64,000 nucleotides of DNA from Medicago truncatula (GCF_003473485.1 NC_053048.1:24793255-24857254); one strand, 5' to 3'; counted from the stretch's first letter, positions 48,554-61,138 are shown. Notes: a model not told the origin generated them from the sequence alone. Made by a program: numbers and translations.

Positions 48554-49410
48554 ATAAAAAATAATACAAGCATTAAGGCACATACACTCCTACTTGATGT
48601 AGAAAAATACTTAACATTACAAGATTGTAGATAAAAAAGACTTGTCACAGAGGACAACAAATCGAAACTCCAATTCAGCATGCTCACCGTAAACAATTTG
48701 GTCAGCTGAAACTGCTGATGCCAGAGCAATAAATCTTTTTAAAATGGAGTTCCTGCTCCTGCTTGATATTAGATGTATTGGGTTAATGTAACCATAGTCA
48801 TAGGTGAGTTTCTGTTAAATTAACAATTAACAATTGTTCATTAAATTTTCCCTACCAAGGAAGTTATCATCAAGATAGGCATGCACCCAAAATGTAAGAA
48901 AAACGGGTCACAATTCACATACGCACAAAACTTACACGCTCAAACTATCCGCACTATAGGAGAAACGAGTAAACAAGTTGCAAATGTATGAATCTTTGTA
49001 CCACTTTACATTCATTTATATAATTTAAGTTTATCCTTTAAATTCCTTGCAATTTACCACTTTACGTGAGTGCCCATCTTTTTGCTAGTTATCAATTTAA
49101 GACTCAATAACTTTTCCATGTCATACCATTTAAATTTATGTGAGATATAGTTGAGTGATTTCCTGTTAAAAAAATGTAGTTGAGTAATTTAGAATAATCG
49201 TTGCAATCAGAAGATATTGTATAATTATTTTAATACATATCCTACTTTCTAAAAAAAAATAAAAAATTGAAAGACTATTTTCTCAAATTTTAATTTGTTT
49301 TTTATTCTCGTAAACAAATAAAGTATTTTCTTTTAACTTTATCCATTAATTTTCAAAAATTTGTTCGGTTTATTCATTAATTTTAGGCTTTTCTTGTTAG
49401 GTTTACCCAT
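48554..49410. other. intergenic; no gene recognised
   Basis: AT-rich sequence between paralogues 2 and 3, with no open frame or motif worth calling. Confidence 0.4.
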
Positions 49411-50340
49411 TATTTTTCTCTATAAAACTAAAATATCTTTGTTCAATTCCTCATAAGTGAAACCCTTACTTCTCTCTGATTTTCGCATCTCTCAGATTTT
49501 GTTTCATCCAAGTGAACTGCTCTCACATCAACACTGTTTCCAACAATCGCTTCTCTTTTGTACGTTTTCTCTTTTCTCTGTTCTTAAATTTTCAATGTTT
49601 TTTTTATCTTCTTTTTCTTTTTTTAATGCAACATCAAAGATTAACAGTTTTCGATATAGGATACAAACTTATTTTGTTACATAGCAAACAATTTTTCATA
49701 TTTTCTTTTTGAAGGTTTTACAACCTTAACGAGATATAGGTTGCAAGAAACTATAATTTTTGTTTTAATTCATAACTTTGGCTACTTAAATGTGTTAGAT
49801 GTTGAGTTTTGATTAGTATCTGGAAAACATAGTCACATGGATTAATTAGCTTTCTTAAAGATATATAGGTTACTATCTTATTTTCTTTATTGGAACAGTG
49901 AATATGCACTCTTTTATTTTCTTTTGTGTATCTTACTTTGACTGCTATTATTTCAGAACTTGCAAAATGCAGAGTGCATCAACTGAAGTAGAAGAACGAT
50001 TTTCCAACCAACTAAAGAAACATTTGTCGAAATCATTAGTCAACAATGGTTTCAACTTAAGGAGGACTCGAAGTCATGAATTTGATACAGAAAGCAACCT
50101 ATTTCAAGATTCCAAGAAGAAAGCTTTGATTCATGCTCAAAATCAAGGTGGAAAGGCAAACAAATGCAAACAAAGTACAAATTCCAAGATGTGTTACTGT
50201 TTCAACGATTGTTACAGCAACTCATAAAGTTTGGGAGAGTTGCTTCTGCTGAATTTGGATCACATGATACATGATAGCATAATTCAACTATCTAAGCTGG
50301 AATCTTAAGAAATTAGTATATTTGTATTTCCAAGTTGTGG
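49411..50340 (+). pseudogene. CSPTTH-motif gene paralogue 3, truncated
   Basis: TATA box and leader are conserved, and exon-1-like sequence (CCAAGTGAACTGCTCTCAC, 49506) is present, but the ATG region is changed (ATGTCAACC to TTTCATCC). Exon 2 (49958 on) reads TCKMQSASTEVEERF and RRTRSHEFDTESNLFQDSKK, then KMCYCFNDCYSNS and a stop at about 50227, so the CSPTTH motif is lost. Loss of start and motif argues for a pseudogene, though a new product from an internal ATG cannot be excluded. Confidence 0.75.
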
Positions 50341-51040
50341 AGAGTTTATTGTTGGATTTATATCAAATATGGAAATAGTTAATGCTTTTAGCTTTATTAG
50401 GATCAATTTCTAATTTTAACTTTGTACTATTTCTGTGTATTGGTCATGTGTCATAAACTTTACATAACATGATCCTGAACCATGGCGGTCAAGGGAACCT
50501 AAGACCGCTACATCAAGATACGATAAACGCATCAAGACCTTATCATAAACTTTACATAACATGATCCTGAACTGTACTAAGATCGTCGACAGTGCATTTC
50601 ATAATCTTATCCTGTTACATAAGCATATACATATTCGTATTGTATCATATTCATAGCCATTCATTATGTTAGCAGTTAGTGTGTAACAAACAACATTATC
50701 TTGGTTCGTTTTACAGAATATCACCCCGGAAAATATCCCCATGACATGACCAATGAAAAACCTATTTGAGAATTAACACTGGACTCCTCTGAATGTCGTG
50801 TGGGCCTACCTTGCGGAGCGTGTCCCGTCCCCTTCCCTTCCCTTTATATTACCAAAAAAATAAAATGCTATGAAGTACATAAGGAAATCCAACATATCAA
50901 GTTCAAAATCAGTCTTTTTATGTATCTTTTTCTTCTAGAGTATAGGACCAGCTGGTCAACCTGTGAGCTCCTCCATTATGCCCTATAGAGAGAAAATAAA
51001 TCTATTAGTAGCACAATAGTTTATTATTAGCATTATAAAT
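50341..51040. other. intergenic with a short direct repeat
   Basis: A 28-bp repeat (core TTTACATAACATGATCCTGAA) occurs at about 50458 and 50550. No gene. Confidence 0.5.
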
Positions 51041-52877
51041 CTACAAGACTGTTGCCCTTGAGATATATTTCTCAGCATCATTTCGTTTTAGAAACTGTAT
51101 CGAATGTCGGGCGAAATTTGGATTCTTATCATCACTTAGCACAATGCCTTCTCTTATGTCTTCAAGGACCCTTACTTGAAAGTATGAATCTTTTGGCGGT
51201 ACTATATCCTATAAAAAGCAGATTTCGTGAATGAGAATACAATAGTTTATTATTAGCTTACAAATTCATTCTACAATCAGAAGCTGCAAAAAATCAGTGA
51301 ACTCAAAGCAGCGTAAAAAATCACAATCAATACGATGTTTTGTTCAATAGTTAATTCTGACTTCGCGTGTTAAGCAACTTATTACTGCACTATAGTAAAC
51401 GAGTTTGATCAACAATTGACATGTCTCCTCCATAGATGTGTTGCTTGTAAGAAATTGACATGTTCCCTCAGCTAAACGCGATCATATGAAAAGTATATCG
51501 ATATATTAATATAGATGATGCAATGGGTCGAGAACTATAATGATGCAACTTGTACCAGTACTTGTGTTTGAATTGATTTATGAATAAAATGATTTGGTTT
51601 GCTTATTTAAAAAGAGACTGATTGTGAGTTCAATCTGTCTAGCATCAGCACAAAAATCCACATGTTGTTCCTGTTTTTATAACTAGATTCTTAAAGTTCC
51701 GACACATATGCTTAATATTCATGGCAACAACATCAATTGAATTATGCAAATATCTACCTTTAAAAATAATGAGCATCCAAAGCTAAGTCTACTAAACAAG
51801 GTTTGATTATAGATAAAAGATCATGAAGACATAAATTGATAGACATGTGACAGAAAAGGGAAGGAGATGAAGGAGGGAGAGGTTACCACAGTCAGATCAA
51901 CTAGCACTTTTGACTTATAAGATTTCAATCATGCAGAATGCTTCTTAAAATAATCTTCCTCCCAATGATTAAGCTTCTCTTCTATTTCTTTAGGAAGCAA
52001 GGGTCCTATCTTCCATAACAAGTTTCGTGTAGTTTCTGCTTTGTTATACCTGTGTGGAAATAGGGTTATTCAAAGAACAAAAAAATAGGAACAAAAACAT
52101 GATTGTAAATAGCGTATAAAATCCATACTTACACATAGGGTGTTAGACAACCTTTATTTCGAACTATAGAAAATCAAGTTCCGGCATTTCTAGCCGTTTG
52201 GACATCCAATCCTTCTTCCTGCATCTTCATGTTTACAAAACACAAAACACATGCCCATATGGGAAAATATACAACAAACAAAAGGGTCACAAATTCAAAA
52301 AAAATCATGCTCATGTGAGATATCATACTTAAATGGGCATAAAAGGGACATACGAAGAGAAAGAAAATTACGACATATTTTAACCATTACTTTATCAAGG
52401 ATTGAAGTTCAAGGTGATGTTGGCTGCATTCTGCAACTACTTGGCCAAACAAGTCATTCTAAAAGATCATTGTAAATAGTATCAAGCCGAAGGAAGAACA
52501 TAATTACATGAATATAAAGATTAGTTAATGAGTTTGTTTATGTAAGTATGGGGAAACAGTCTGTTGATAAATATTACGAGTAAAGTGATGGCATAGTGTG
52601 GTAACATCTTAAATGTATTTTATGCAAGAGTGCCGAGTTTTCCTAAAACTTCAAACATAAAATTCATTAAAAGTTGCGTACCAAAATAGGGTTTACGATC
52701 AAATCAATCATGCAATTATTTTCTGCAACACAAGCAGGTTCCAAGATACACCACCAATTAAAAAATAATAATTAGTGTCCAGCTGAAAAATGAAGAGTAT
52801 TACCTTAAATGGTGTCTGAGCTGGCCCTTTTTTCCAGTTGCAAATTCTTTCACAAGTTCGCAAGCTTTTCTCACATA
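51041..52877 (-). pseudogene. PSF1: GINS complex subunit PSF1, decayed unprocessed gene copy
   Basis: Minus-strand pieces in gene order: exon-1 remnant 52804-52877 (RKACELVKEFATGKKGQL, start codon lost), 52180-52232 (KMQEEGLDVQTARNAG), 52133-52163 plus 51929-52049 (RNKGCLTPYV, YNKAETTRNLLWKIGPLLPK, EIEEKLNHWEEDYFKKHSA then stop), and last exon 51041-51208 (DIVPPKDSYFQVRVLEDI, LSDDKNPNFARHSIQFLKRN, DAEKYISR). These fit the N-terminal helical and C-terminal beta domains of PSF1, part of the CMG replicative helicase. Introns remain with usable GT/AG sites. The start and segments of about 20-30 residues are missing and a stop follows HSA, so it should not make a full protein. Confidence 0.85.
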
Positions 52878-54640
52878 TTACAACTATGAATGCAAAACAA
52901 CACAGAGCAATAGCTCAAAAAACCACAATGGAAAATTTTATGTGCTAGCTTAAAGAGGAAATTGAGGGAAATACAATAAAGGTTTAACAATCAACTAAGG
53001 AAAGCTTCAAATTGGTAGGCTCTTGCTCAGAAATTCATACCAAACCTTCAAAATGAAATTCAATAAACATTTAGGCTTTATAAATCTTCAACTATGAGAG
53101 ACTCAATGAAACTCCTCGATAATGTGTACGATTTATAAATCAAATAGAGGCCAACCCACGGGTTAGGGCTGTCACCATGTTAAATTTTAATAAATTATCA
53201 TGTATACCTTATCAGGATTATTTTCTTTATAATACTAGAGTAAGTAGTAACATATGTGGAAAATCTCCTCAAATCGATACCAAGAATCTCATCAATAAAT
53301 ATTCATCAAAATCAAATTATGCTTGACACTACAAGAAAATAGGATCGGAAAAACTATCAAGTTTGGACATAATATTCATAAAGCAGAAAAAACATGCCTC
53401 AATATCAGCTAATTAATGACATAGATAACAGAGGAAGACATAAAACAAAACCAATATTTATCTTCTTATTTTCTCCCAATTTTGTTGATGCTTCCTTTTC
53501 CATGTGGGAATGAGAAAATCGTTCAGAAATATCTAAAAAGGGTAAGCATCCCAAGTTTAAGTGTGTAAACCTCGACTATATTTCAATGGCCTAAACATAA
53601 AAAAAGGGAGCAGAATGATACTTTGAGGACTTGTTGATAAAACAGAAGCATCCTTATCCTATTATTTGTAGTCGTAGAACACAGACAAAATCCCTTTATC
53701 ATAAATTTACTAGGTTTTTTGGTTTGGACAATGCCTCATTTTTTAGAAGTTAACAAACATTTTATCGCTATTGACACTTAGAAAATTAGAGCATAGAGAT
53801 GATGAGAGTCAAAGAGATATAAACTGGACCGCGCAACCCCTGGACCCTTTGACGCCGCCATTCCGAGTCCTTCATAGTTCTTTTTATAACATTTCATATA
53901 TTTTGACTCAGTTTTATCATTCAAACCTTTATAATTGAAATTTTCAGTAACAATAAGTTTTTCTTAATGAGTTACATTAGTTTTGAACAACAGAAATGTT
54001 CTTCATATTGGTGGTTGTGGTGAACAGAACTAATCAATTGACACCAGAGTTGAGCAACATAAAAACCAAAAGCAAAATTTGACAGCAAAGCAAAACCCCA
54101 ACCATGATTTCTCTATTGACATCAGATAAATTTGTCGAAGAATTATAAGTTGTTTAGTTTTTCGTGTTTAAAGAATAAAAGAGTTGGTTTTTACAATACA
54201 ACTACTATTCATATTACAATGAATCTTCTTTCTTACAAATAAAATTACTATCCATGATAATTCATTACAATGAAAATTCATTACAGGAGCTCTTTACAAT
54301 CTAATTTGTATTCCCCACTTCATCCTGATGAAAATTAGTAATCTGCCTTGCTTGCAGTTTCTTTTCATATGTGATCCTACAATTCGGTAAAAGTCATCAT
54401 TGATCAATCTTTTTCATCAGCAGTATAATAGCACTACTCACCGCTCCAACATCGGAAACCTGTCACAGCATCGACCTAGAAACCTTACTGTCATACATAT
54501 GCAAAAGACCCAGAAACCTCGACGCTAGAAACGCATGCACATTCTTTCATATCAAATACATCACGCGAACTAGAAATGCCACACACAATAGAAGAATATA
54601 CAATAATTCACAATCAACGACAAGAAAAGCCATGCTTCAC
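52630..54640. repeat. duplicated block A (includes PSF1 exon-1 region)
   Basis: It is collinear with 56438-58332, sharing GAGTTTTCCTAA, ATTAAAAGTTGCGTACCAAA, the exon-1 remnant, AGGCCAACCCACGGGTTAGG, and CGACAAGAAAAGCCAT near the end, with indels between. Block A lacks the MITE found in block B. Both copies hold CACTACAAGAAAATAGGATC, perhaps a stranded CACTA-type end. Confidence 0.88.
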
Positions 54641-56437
54641 AATACAAACGAGAAAAAATATAAATCATGGGAAAGGTGAACTCTAAACCCTGTCCTCATT
54701 TGATACCAATGAATCAAACATTCATTAATGTATCCCTAACATAAGTAAAGCAACGAAAGGCACGTGAAGGGGAATCAAGAAACCAATTAAAGCAATAGTC
54801 GCGATCAAACAATTATCAAATAAAACCATATATGACCAAAATTAAAAAACAAAAAATCGAAAATCAGGATCCATCATATATGTGTAAAAACAATCAGATC
54901 GAATCAACAACAACTACATACACAATCTGAACAAAAAACTGATTGATTGAAAAATATTTGATAATCCAACGAGTTTCTTTAATCAAGGAAATACACTCAA
55001 AATTGTTGAAGAGGAGAGAGGATCCCCTTGTACTCGATTACTCGAGTGTAATTTCCTTGATTAAAAAAATTCAATGGATCAAGCTGCATCAGAGACTGGT
55101 TCTTTTGGTAGTTGAACATATACCAAAAAGGGAGAAGAGAAGAAAAAAATTTGAAGTTTCAAAAAAAAATTTCAATGTGTGTAATGAAATATGTGAACTC
55201 TCTCTATTTATAGAGAAAGTTCACAATTGATACGTGAGAAACTTTTGGAACAAGTAATTCAAATATTATTTGGGAATAAGTAAATTCATGTATTAATATT
55301 ACCAAAATATATCATATTGATTACAAAAATATATTATATTCAATACAAAATATATTTGATTATATACCAAAATATTTCAAATTGTGAACCAAAATATTTC
55401 AGATTGTTTTCCAAAATAGTTTAGAAATATATGAAATATTTTGCTCTCTAGTAATAGGAATATATGAAATATTTTGCTGCACCATATTTTGAAACACAAT
55501 CTAAAATATTTAGTATATTTAATATATTTTGGTACTTGACATAATTTATTTTTGAATATATTTTGGTACTCGATATAATTTATTTTTGATAATCAATATG
55601 ATATGTTTTGATACTCATTAATGTATTTAATCTTTTAATTTACTTTCCATACTTGTTCTAACAATTGTTGTAACACTGTGGAAATTGAGAATTAAAATAC
55701 TAAACACAATGCCCCACATTAGATAGAACTAATGTAGTGTGAGTGAGGGTGTACCTCTAAAGTGGTACATAATTTTGTGAGTGGAGTAAGTATTAGCAAA
55801 TCTATATAATTTGGAAATGATAAATTAAATAATTAAGTTTAATCATTATTAAAGAGTGTTTTCTTAGTCCCTAAATTTTTCTAAAATATTTAGTAATGCA
55901 ATCTAAAATATTTTCATAAGCAATCTAATATATTTTGGTACTCATTATAATATATTTTTGTACACCATATGATATTTTTGGTACTCAGTTTAAAGTATTT
56001 TTGTACATGATTTAATATCCAAATGATTTGTTCTCAAAATTTCTCACATATAAACAAAGAGATTTTGGAACAAGTTTGACCTACTTACAAGAATGAAAAA
56101 AAATTAAAAAAAATTAAATTTTCAAAGATAATATTAGAAGCATTGAAAATTCGTTCCTTTAATAATTGAATGTGGATTTTTGGAATGTATGAATATTTCT
56201 TCCCTGTTTGTTTAACTAGGTCCTTAATTATAATGTAGATGTCACAGGAAGTTATGAGAAGTTTGGATGAAAAGAGAGGGTCTTATAACTATTTATTGAG
56301 AGAAGACCTATTTTGGTCTCTGAAAAATATGCAGATTATTCGGAGGACAAATTAGTCATCAACAAAAAAAAGACTTTATTCGGTCCATTACAAATTTAAA
56401 CCGAGACAATGCAGTCAATATTCAGTCCATTATAATG
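54641..56437 (-). mobile_element. LTR-like AT-rich region with minisatellite (low certainty)
   Basis: On the minus strand TGTTAGAACAAGTATGG near 55672 could be an LTR start, and CTATAAATAGAGAG near 55205 a TATA box. Between them, and again at 55890-56020, are a dozen or so degenerate copies of CCAAAATATTTCAAATTG / AATATATTTTGGTACTC. No LTR partner, TSD or coding domain was found. Confidence 0.35.
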
Positions 56438-56455
56438 AGTGTCGAGTTTTCCTAA

Positions 56456-56794
56456 GGGTGAGTTTGGTTTGCAAAACAGCAAGTATTGGACAAAACGGTA
56501 CAAAATAGAACAATACAACACAAGGCAGAACAACACATGACAAATTTTTTATGACATTGAGTAATTTTTTGTTTTATACGATTTTTGAGGGACAAAATGC
56601 TATTTTGGTATTTTAGACAACTTGTACGTGGGACAAAAAGTTGTGCTGTGGTTTGGTGAGGGACAAAAATATGAGTTTTGTCCTGTCCCTTGCCTCCAGT
56701 TTGTCATGTACCTGAAACAGTTTTACAAATCAAACACTGGACAACTAGAATTGTTCTGTCCTGTCCTTCATTTTTTAGCAAATCAAACACACCC
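56456..56794. mobile_element. Tourist-like (PIF/Harbinger) MITE, 339 bp, TSD TAA
   Basis: Inverted ends GGGTGAGTTTGGTTTGC (left) and, in reverse complement, GGGTGTGTTTGATTTGC (right). TAA lies at 56453-56455 and 56795-56797. The paralogous block A has the uninterrupted site, TTTTCCTAAAACTTC near 52642, so the insertion came after the duplication. No coding sequence. Confidence 0.92.
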
Positions 56795-56873
56795 TAAAAG
56801 TTCAAATATAAAATTCATTAAAAGTTGCGTACCAAAATAGGGTTTACAATCATGCAATTATTTAAATGTTACT

Positions 56874-56949
56874 ACTTAAATGGTGTGAGCTGGCCATTTT
56901 TTCCACTTGCAAATTCTTCCACAACTTGGTAAGCTTTTCTCCCATACAT
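56874..56949 (-). pseudogene. PSF1: PSF1 exon 1, second copy, isolated
   Basis: ATG at 56949 starts MYGRKAYQVVEEFASGKNGQ followed by LTPFK and a possible donor (AA|GTAGTA). Unlike copy A the start codon is intact, but no later exon follows within block B, so this is a 5' fragment. If transcribed it could yield only a short N-terminal peptide. Confidence 0.75.
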
Positions 56950-58332
56950 GAGGAGTATTTTCACAGGACTACCCTCGGGATTAAGAATTTCCCTTCATAT
57001 TACAACTATGAATGCAAAACTACACAGATTAATTGCTCAAAAAACTAAAATGGAAAATTTTATGTGCTAGCTTAAAGAGGAAAATGAGGGAAATACAATA
57101 AAGGTTTAACAATCAACTAAGGAAAGTTTCAAATTGGTAGGCTCTTGCTCAGAAATTAATACCAAACCTTCAAAATGAAATTCAATAACCATTTAAGCTT
57201 TATAAAACTTCAACTGTGAGACTCAATGAAACTCGTCAATAAAGTGTACGATTTATTAATTTAGAGTCTCCAATAGGACCATGAGAGAATCAATTAGAGG
57301 CCAACCCACGGGTTAGGGCCGTCACCACGTTAAATTTTAATAAATTATAATGTATATGATCAGGATTATTGTCTTTATAATACTAGAGTAAGTAGTAACA
57401 TATGTGGAAAATATCCTCAAATCGATACCAAGAATCTCATCAATAAATATTCATCAAAATCAAATTATGCTTGACACTACAAGAAAATAGGATCGGAAAA
57501 ACTATCAAGTTTGGACATAATATTCATAAAGCAGAAAAAGCATGCCTCAATTTCAGCTAATTAATGACATAGATAACAGAGAAGACATAAAACAAAACCA
57601 ATATTTATCTTCTTATTTTCTCCCAATTTTGTTGATGCTTCCTTTTCCACGTGGGAATTAGAAAAGCGTTCAGAAATATATAAAAAGGGTAAGCATCCCA
57701 AGTTTAAAAGTGTAAACCTCAACTATATTTAGTAGGTTTTTTGGTTTGGACAATGCATTTTATCGCTATTGACACTTTGGTTAATGTTGAATAAAGCCTT
57801 GCAAGGCATTAACCACTTGTATTAAGTTTGTAATTCCCTCGTTTTTTTTTTTCTTACTTTGTGTTTTTATTATTTTCTGTGCGCTTTTCTCCTCTTGTCC
57901 CATACTCAATTCTCAAGTTTATTGCTCGTAGTGGTTGCTCCCCGCCTCCCCTGGACCTGTCGCCGCCACTCATGAGTCCATCATTGTGTACGGTTTCTTG
58001 CATATGTTGGGTTTATTCGTGAGAATATAACAACATAGTTCCTTTTATAACATTTCATATATTTTTCTTTCAATTTTATCACTCAAACCTTTATAATTGA
58101 AATTTTCAATTACAATCAGATTTTCTTAATGTGTTACTTTGGTTTTGAACAACAAATGTTCTTGAATCTTGAAATGCATGCGCATCGCACACAAAAGACC
58201 TAGAAACCTCGACATTTGAAACGCATGCGCATTCTTTCATAGCCAATACATCACGTGAACTAGAAATACAATGCCACACACAATACCAGAACATACAATA
58301 ATTCAAAATCACGACAAGAAAAGCCATTTGAT

Positions 58333-58586
58333 TTTGTCTATTTTTGGTTACTGATGAATCATCCTTGTTAAGATGAGATATCATGATAAATAGAATTTAG
58401 AATGAAAGTGAAATGGGTTTGGGGTTTTGGCTTAATCATTTTATTAAATTGGTTATATTCTTTCAATTTTGCTTGTGAATTCCAATTATAACCCTTGATA
58501 AACTATTGTTACTGATGTTGTTTTGCTTGAGCTTAAGACATGTTTGCTGAATCACTTGGTTATAGATTACATGAATATTGAATTTG
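58333..58586. other. no gene recognised
   Basis: Short spacer between block B and the copia-type element; AT-rich. Confidence 0.4.
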
Positions 58587-58591
58587 GATCC

Positions 58592-60618
58592 TGTTGTGAA
58601 TCCCCGAACCTCCAAGGCCGGATCGAACCACACCAATACAAAGAATAATGATGTGTGGAGCGACGGAGAGTGGTAACCACCGAACAAAGTTTATTGTGCA
58701 AGCAAGAAACAACAAAACACCACCTAGATCTAATCTAGGAAACAAGTGTGAAACACAAAGCAACAATCACAAGATACAAAGAGAGGGAAGAAGAAAACAA
58801 TAAACACAAAGAGATTGTTCACCCAGTTCGGTCCAAACTTGACCTACTCTGGAGGAGAGATTGTACTCTCCAATCCACTATCAAATGAGTTCTTTACAAA
58901 AGGGATACAAGAGGTTACAAGAAATTAGCTTGACAAGTTCACTATGAACAAACCCTAATTTCTACCCCTTTCCCAATCTCACCAAGACACTCAATGATTC
59001 TCTCTACAAGGTGTTTCCCATGTTTTCAACCCAAGAGATACTCTAATCAAAGAACCCTAAACCCTAGAGCTTCCCCTTTGATTTCCCAAGTCTCTCTCTT
59101 CCAACTCCTTTACTCTCCAAATCTGCACAAGAACACTTAAGTACTAGTCTTCCTCTGTTCCAATCGTGTCACGATTTTCCCAATCGTGTCACGATTTGCG
59201 TCCGTCCCAAGGAACGACCAGTCCTTATCAAGGATACTTAACGAGCAAGTTTCACGATCGTGTCACGATTTTCCCAAATCGTGTCACGAATTTGCACCCT
59301 GCTGATGAGTCATTTATATACTATTTTAATATGCTTTTTAGTTTAGTTTTATTTAGATTTTATATAATTTTATATTAGTATTATTTCCTTTTTAGGATAG
59401 TTTACTTTAAATTGCAATTTATTATATTTCAGGGAAGAATATTGGATGGATTGAGTCTTGGAGCAAAAGAAAGGGATTTGGAGCAAATTGGACACGAAAA
59501 TACGAAGATTGGGAAACAAAATATATCTCCCACAAGTCAGAAGCCTGGCACGGCCCGTGCTAGCCTTGGCACGGCCGTGCCACCCTCCAGAAGATCTTTT
59601 GCTGCTTTTGCTTGGACTCCAAGCTATTCTATTTTGGCGCACAATCTACCGAGGAATATTCTTGGAATATACTTGCTTAGATTTTAAGTCAATCACTATA
59701 AATAGAGTAGCTAGCCATCACAAATATTCATCTTTTCTTGGAATGCAATATGTGACAATTGTTTTCTAATAAAAGTTCATTTACTTTATTGTTATTTACT
59801 TTTATGCTTTCTCTCTTCTTCTCCTTGTCTACGATGAACGTCAGTGAGTAGACTTCTCTTGTCTTGGGATTGTTGGATAAGTCTAATGACATAATCCTAA
59901 TCAAACCAAGCTTTAAACCTTAATCTTATGTAACCCTAATTTCTTATCTGAATTCACCGTCTTAACATGGATCAACCATTATCAAACTGTGGAAACGAAA
60001 GTGGAGGGTTTGATAATTTTTTATCCATCATCTCAAATATCAATTCATAAAACGAAAGTGGAGCTTTGATATTCGAACAAGTGAATTTAGACAAGGATTG
60101 CAAAGGCAGCGAAATAGTCTTTGCAATCTTTGAGACATATAGTTTCGATCTTCAAGGGAACTAATAATGATCAAGTCAGCGAAATAGGCTTGGTTGTTAG
60201 AGGAACCAAAATCTAATAGTAATCAAGTCAACGAAATAGGCTTGGTTGCTAGAGGAACAAAAGAGAAACTGTCTTGAGAAATTAGGTCTAACATAAAGTT
60301 ATAAGTTTAATAGTTTGGTTTGAGAAGGACTTGTCGTTAGGATGAACCAATAATCCCAAGGCTTTTATCTTTTATTATTATTTTCTTTTAAATATATAAA
60401 AATACAACTTTCTACTTTCTATACTTTAATTCTAATCATTGTTAAAAGATAATTGAATTCATAACTCCCTGTCGGAACGATACTCTTATTTTACTACTTC
60501 GATAAGACCGTGCACTTGCGGTTTTATCTCATCACCTGCAACCCTAGCTCACGGCACCTCCAATCGTGGCACGATTTCCCTGTTCTTCTAAACCACAAAT
60601 TTGAAGACAATCTCAACA
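58592..60618 (-). repeat. 3' LTR of the gag-only element, split by a solo LTR
   Basis: LTR sequence is at 58592-59302 and 60535-60618, with CCTGC repeated at the break. Relative to the other LTR it lacks about 19 bp, the span between two AATCGTG repeats, consistent with slippage or recombination between repeats. Confidence 0.93.
59303..60534 (+). mobile_element. solo LTR of another family, 1232 bp, TSD CCTGC
   Basis: It begins TGATGAG and ends CTCATCA. CCTGC lies at 59298-59302 and 60535-60539, while the uninterrupted LTR at 62.7 kb has a single CCTGCAACCC. A TATA box (CTATAAATAGAG, about 59697) and AATAAA-type signal (about 59770) show plus orientation. The end, GTGCACTTGCGGTTTTATC, is typical of plant gypsy LTRs. 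No internal domain is present. Confidence 0.93.
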
Positions 60619-61138
60619 TTTCTCCACCTTGACTTCTAATTTGGTGATGATGCCACTTTAACCATCAACCACCCCTTTCTTTTCCCTTGCATCCAACTCT
60701 ACACCAAGTTGCTCCACAAGTCTTCACCAAACCATCTTCAACTACGGAACGTCTCCCGCCTCCTTGAAGATCACCTTGCATCCGATCACCTTTGGTCTTT
60801 TAGGTAATCACACAAGCCACCCCATACATTCTTCAAACCCCGGAATACCATCCGTCCTCATGAAGAATTCACATGCATGCTCACAACTAGAGCATAAACT
60901 CCCAAAGCCTCCATAGCCGTACCATTCCCGGAGTCACCAACTCCACCTCAAGTTGAGCTTTCTCTACCTCAACTTCCAAATGCGTACATCCACTATGCTT
61001 CCGCCTTGCCACTCCACCTCAAAGGTTGATCATGAGTATTGTTCACACCGCCTCTCCAGACTAACCATGAGTATTCTCACCACCGCCTCTCCAGGCTGAC
61101 GTTGAGTGTTTAACGTCTCTCCAGACGAACCATACTGT

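Larger units (their letters stand above)
56438..58332. repeat. duplicated block B (second PSF1 exon-1 region)
   Basis: This is the second copy of block A, carrying an extra 339-bp MITE at 56456-56794 and lacking some of the interior. Sequence order is the same to the CGACAAGAAAAGCCAT end. Confidence 0.88.

Noticed and set aside
49457-49712. Phe/Ser-rich frames at the start of paralogue 3
   Set aside because: They run through the intron of the CSPTTH-type gene and match no protein family.
58463-58766. Hydrophobic minus-strand frames at the LTR edge
   Set aside because: They are LTR sequence, repeated at 61987-62202 in the partner LTR, with no coding role expected.
59166-59378. Frame with repeated SQSCHD-type residues, also at 62602-62937
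   Set aside because: It is a translation of the LTR palindrome repeats AATCGTGTCACGATT.
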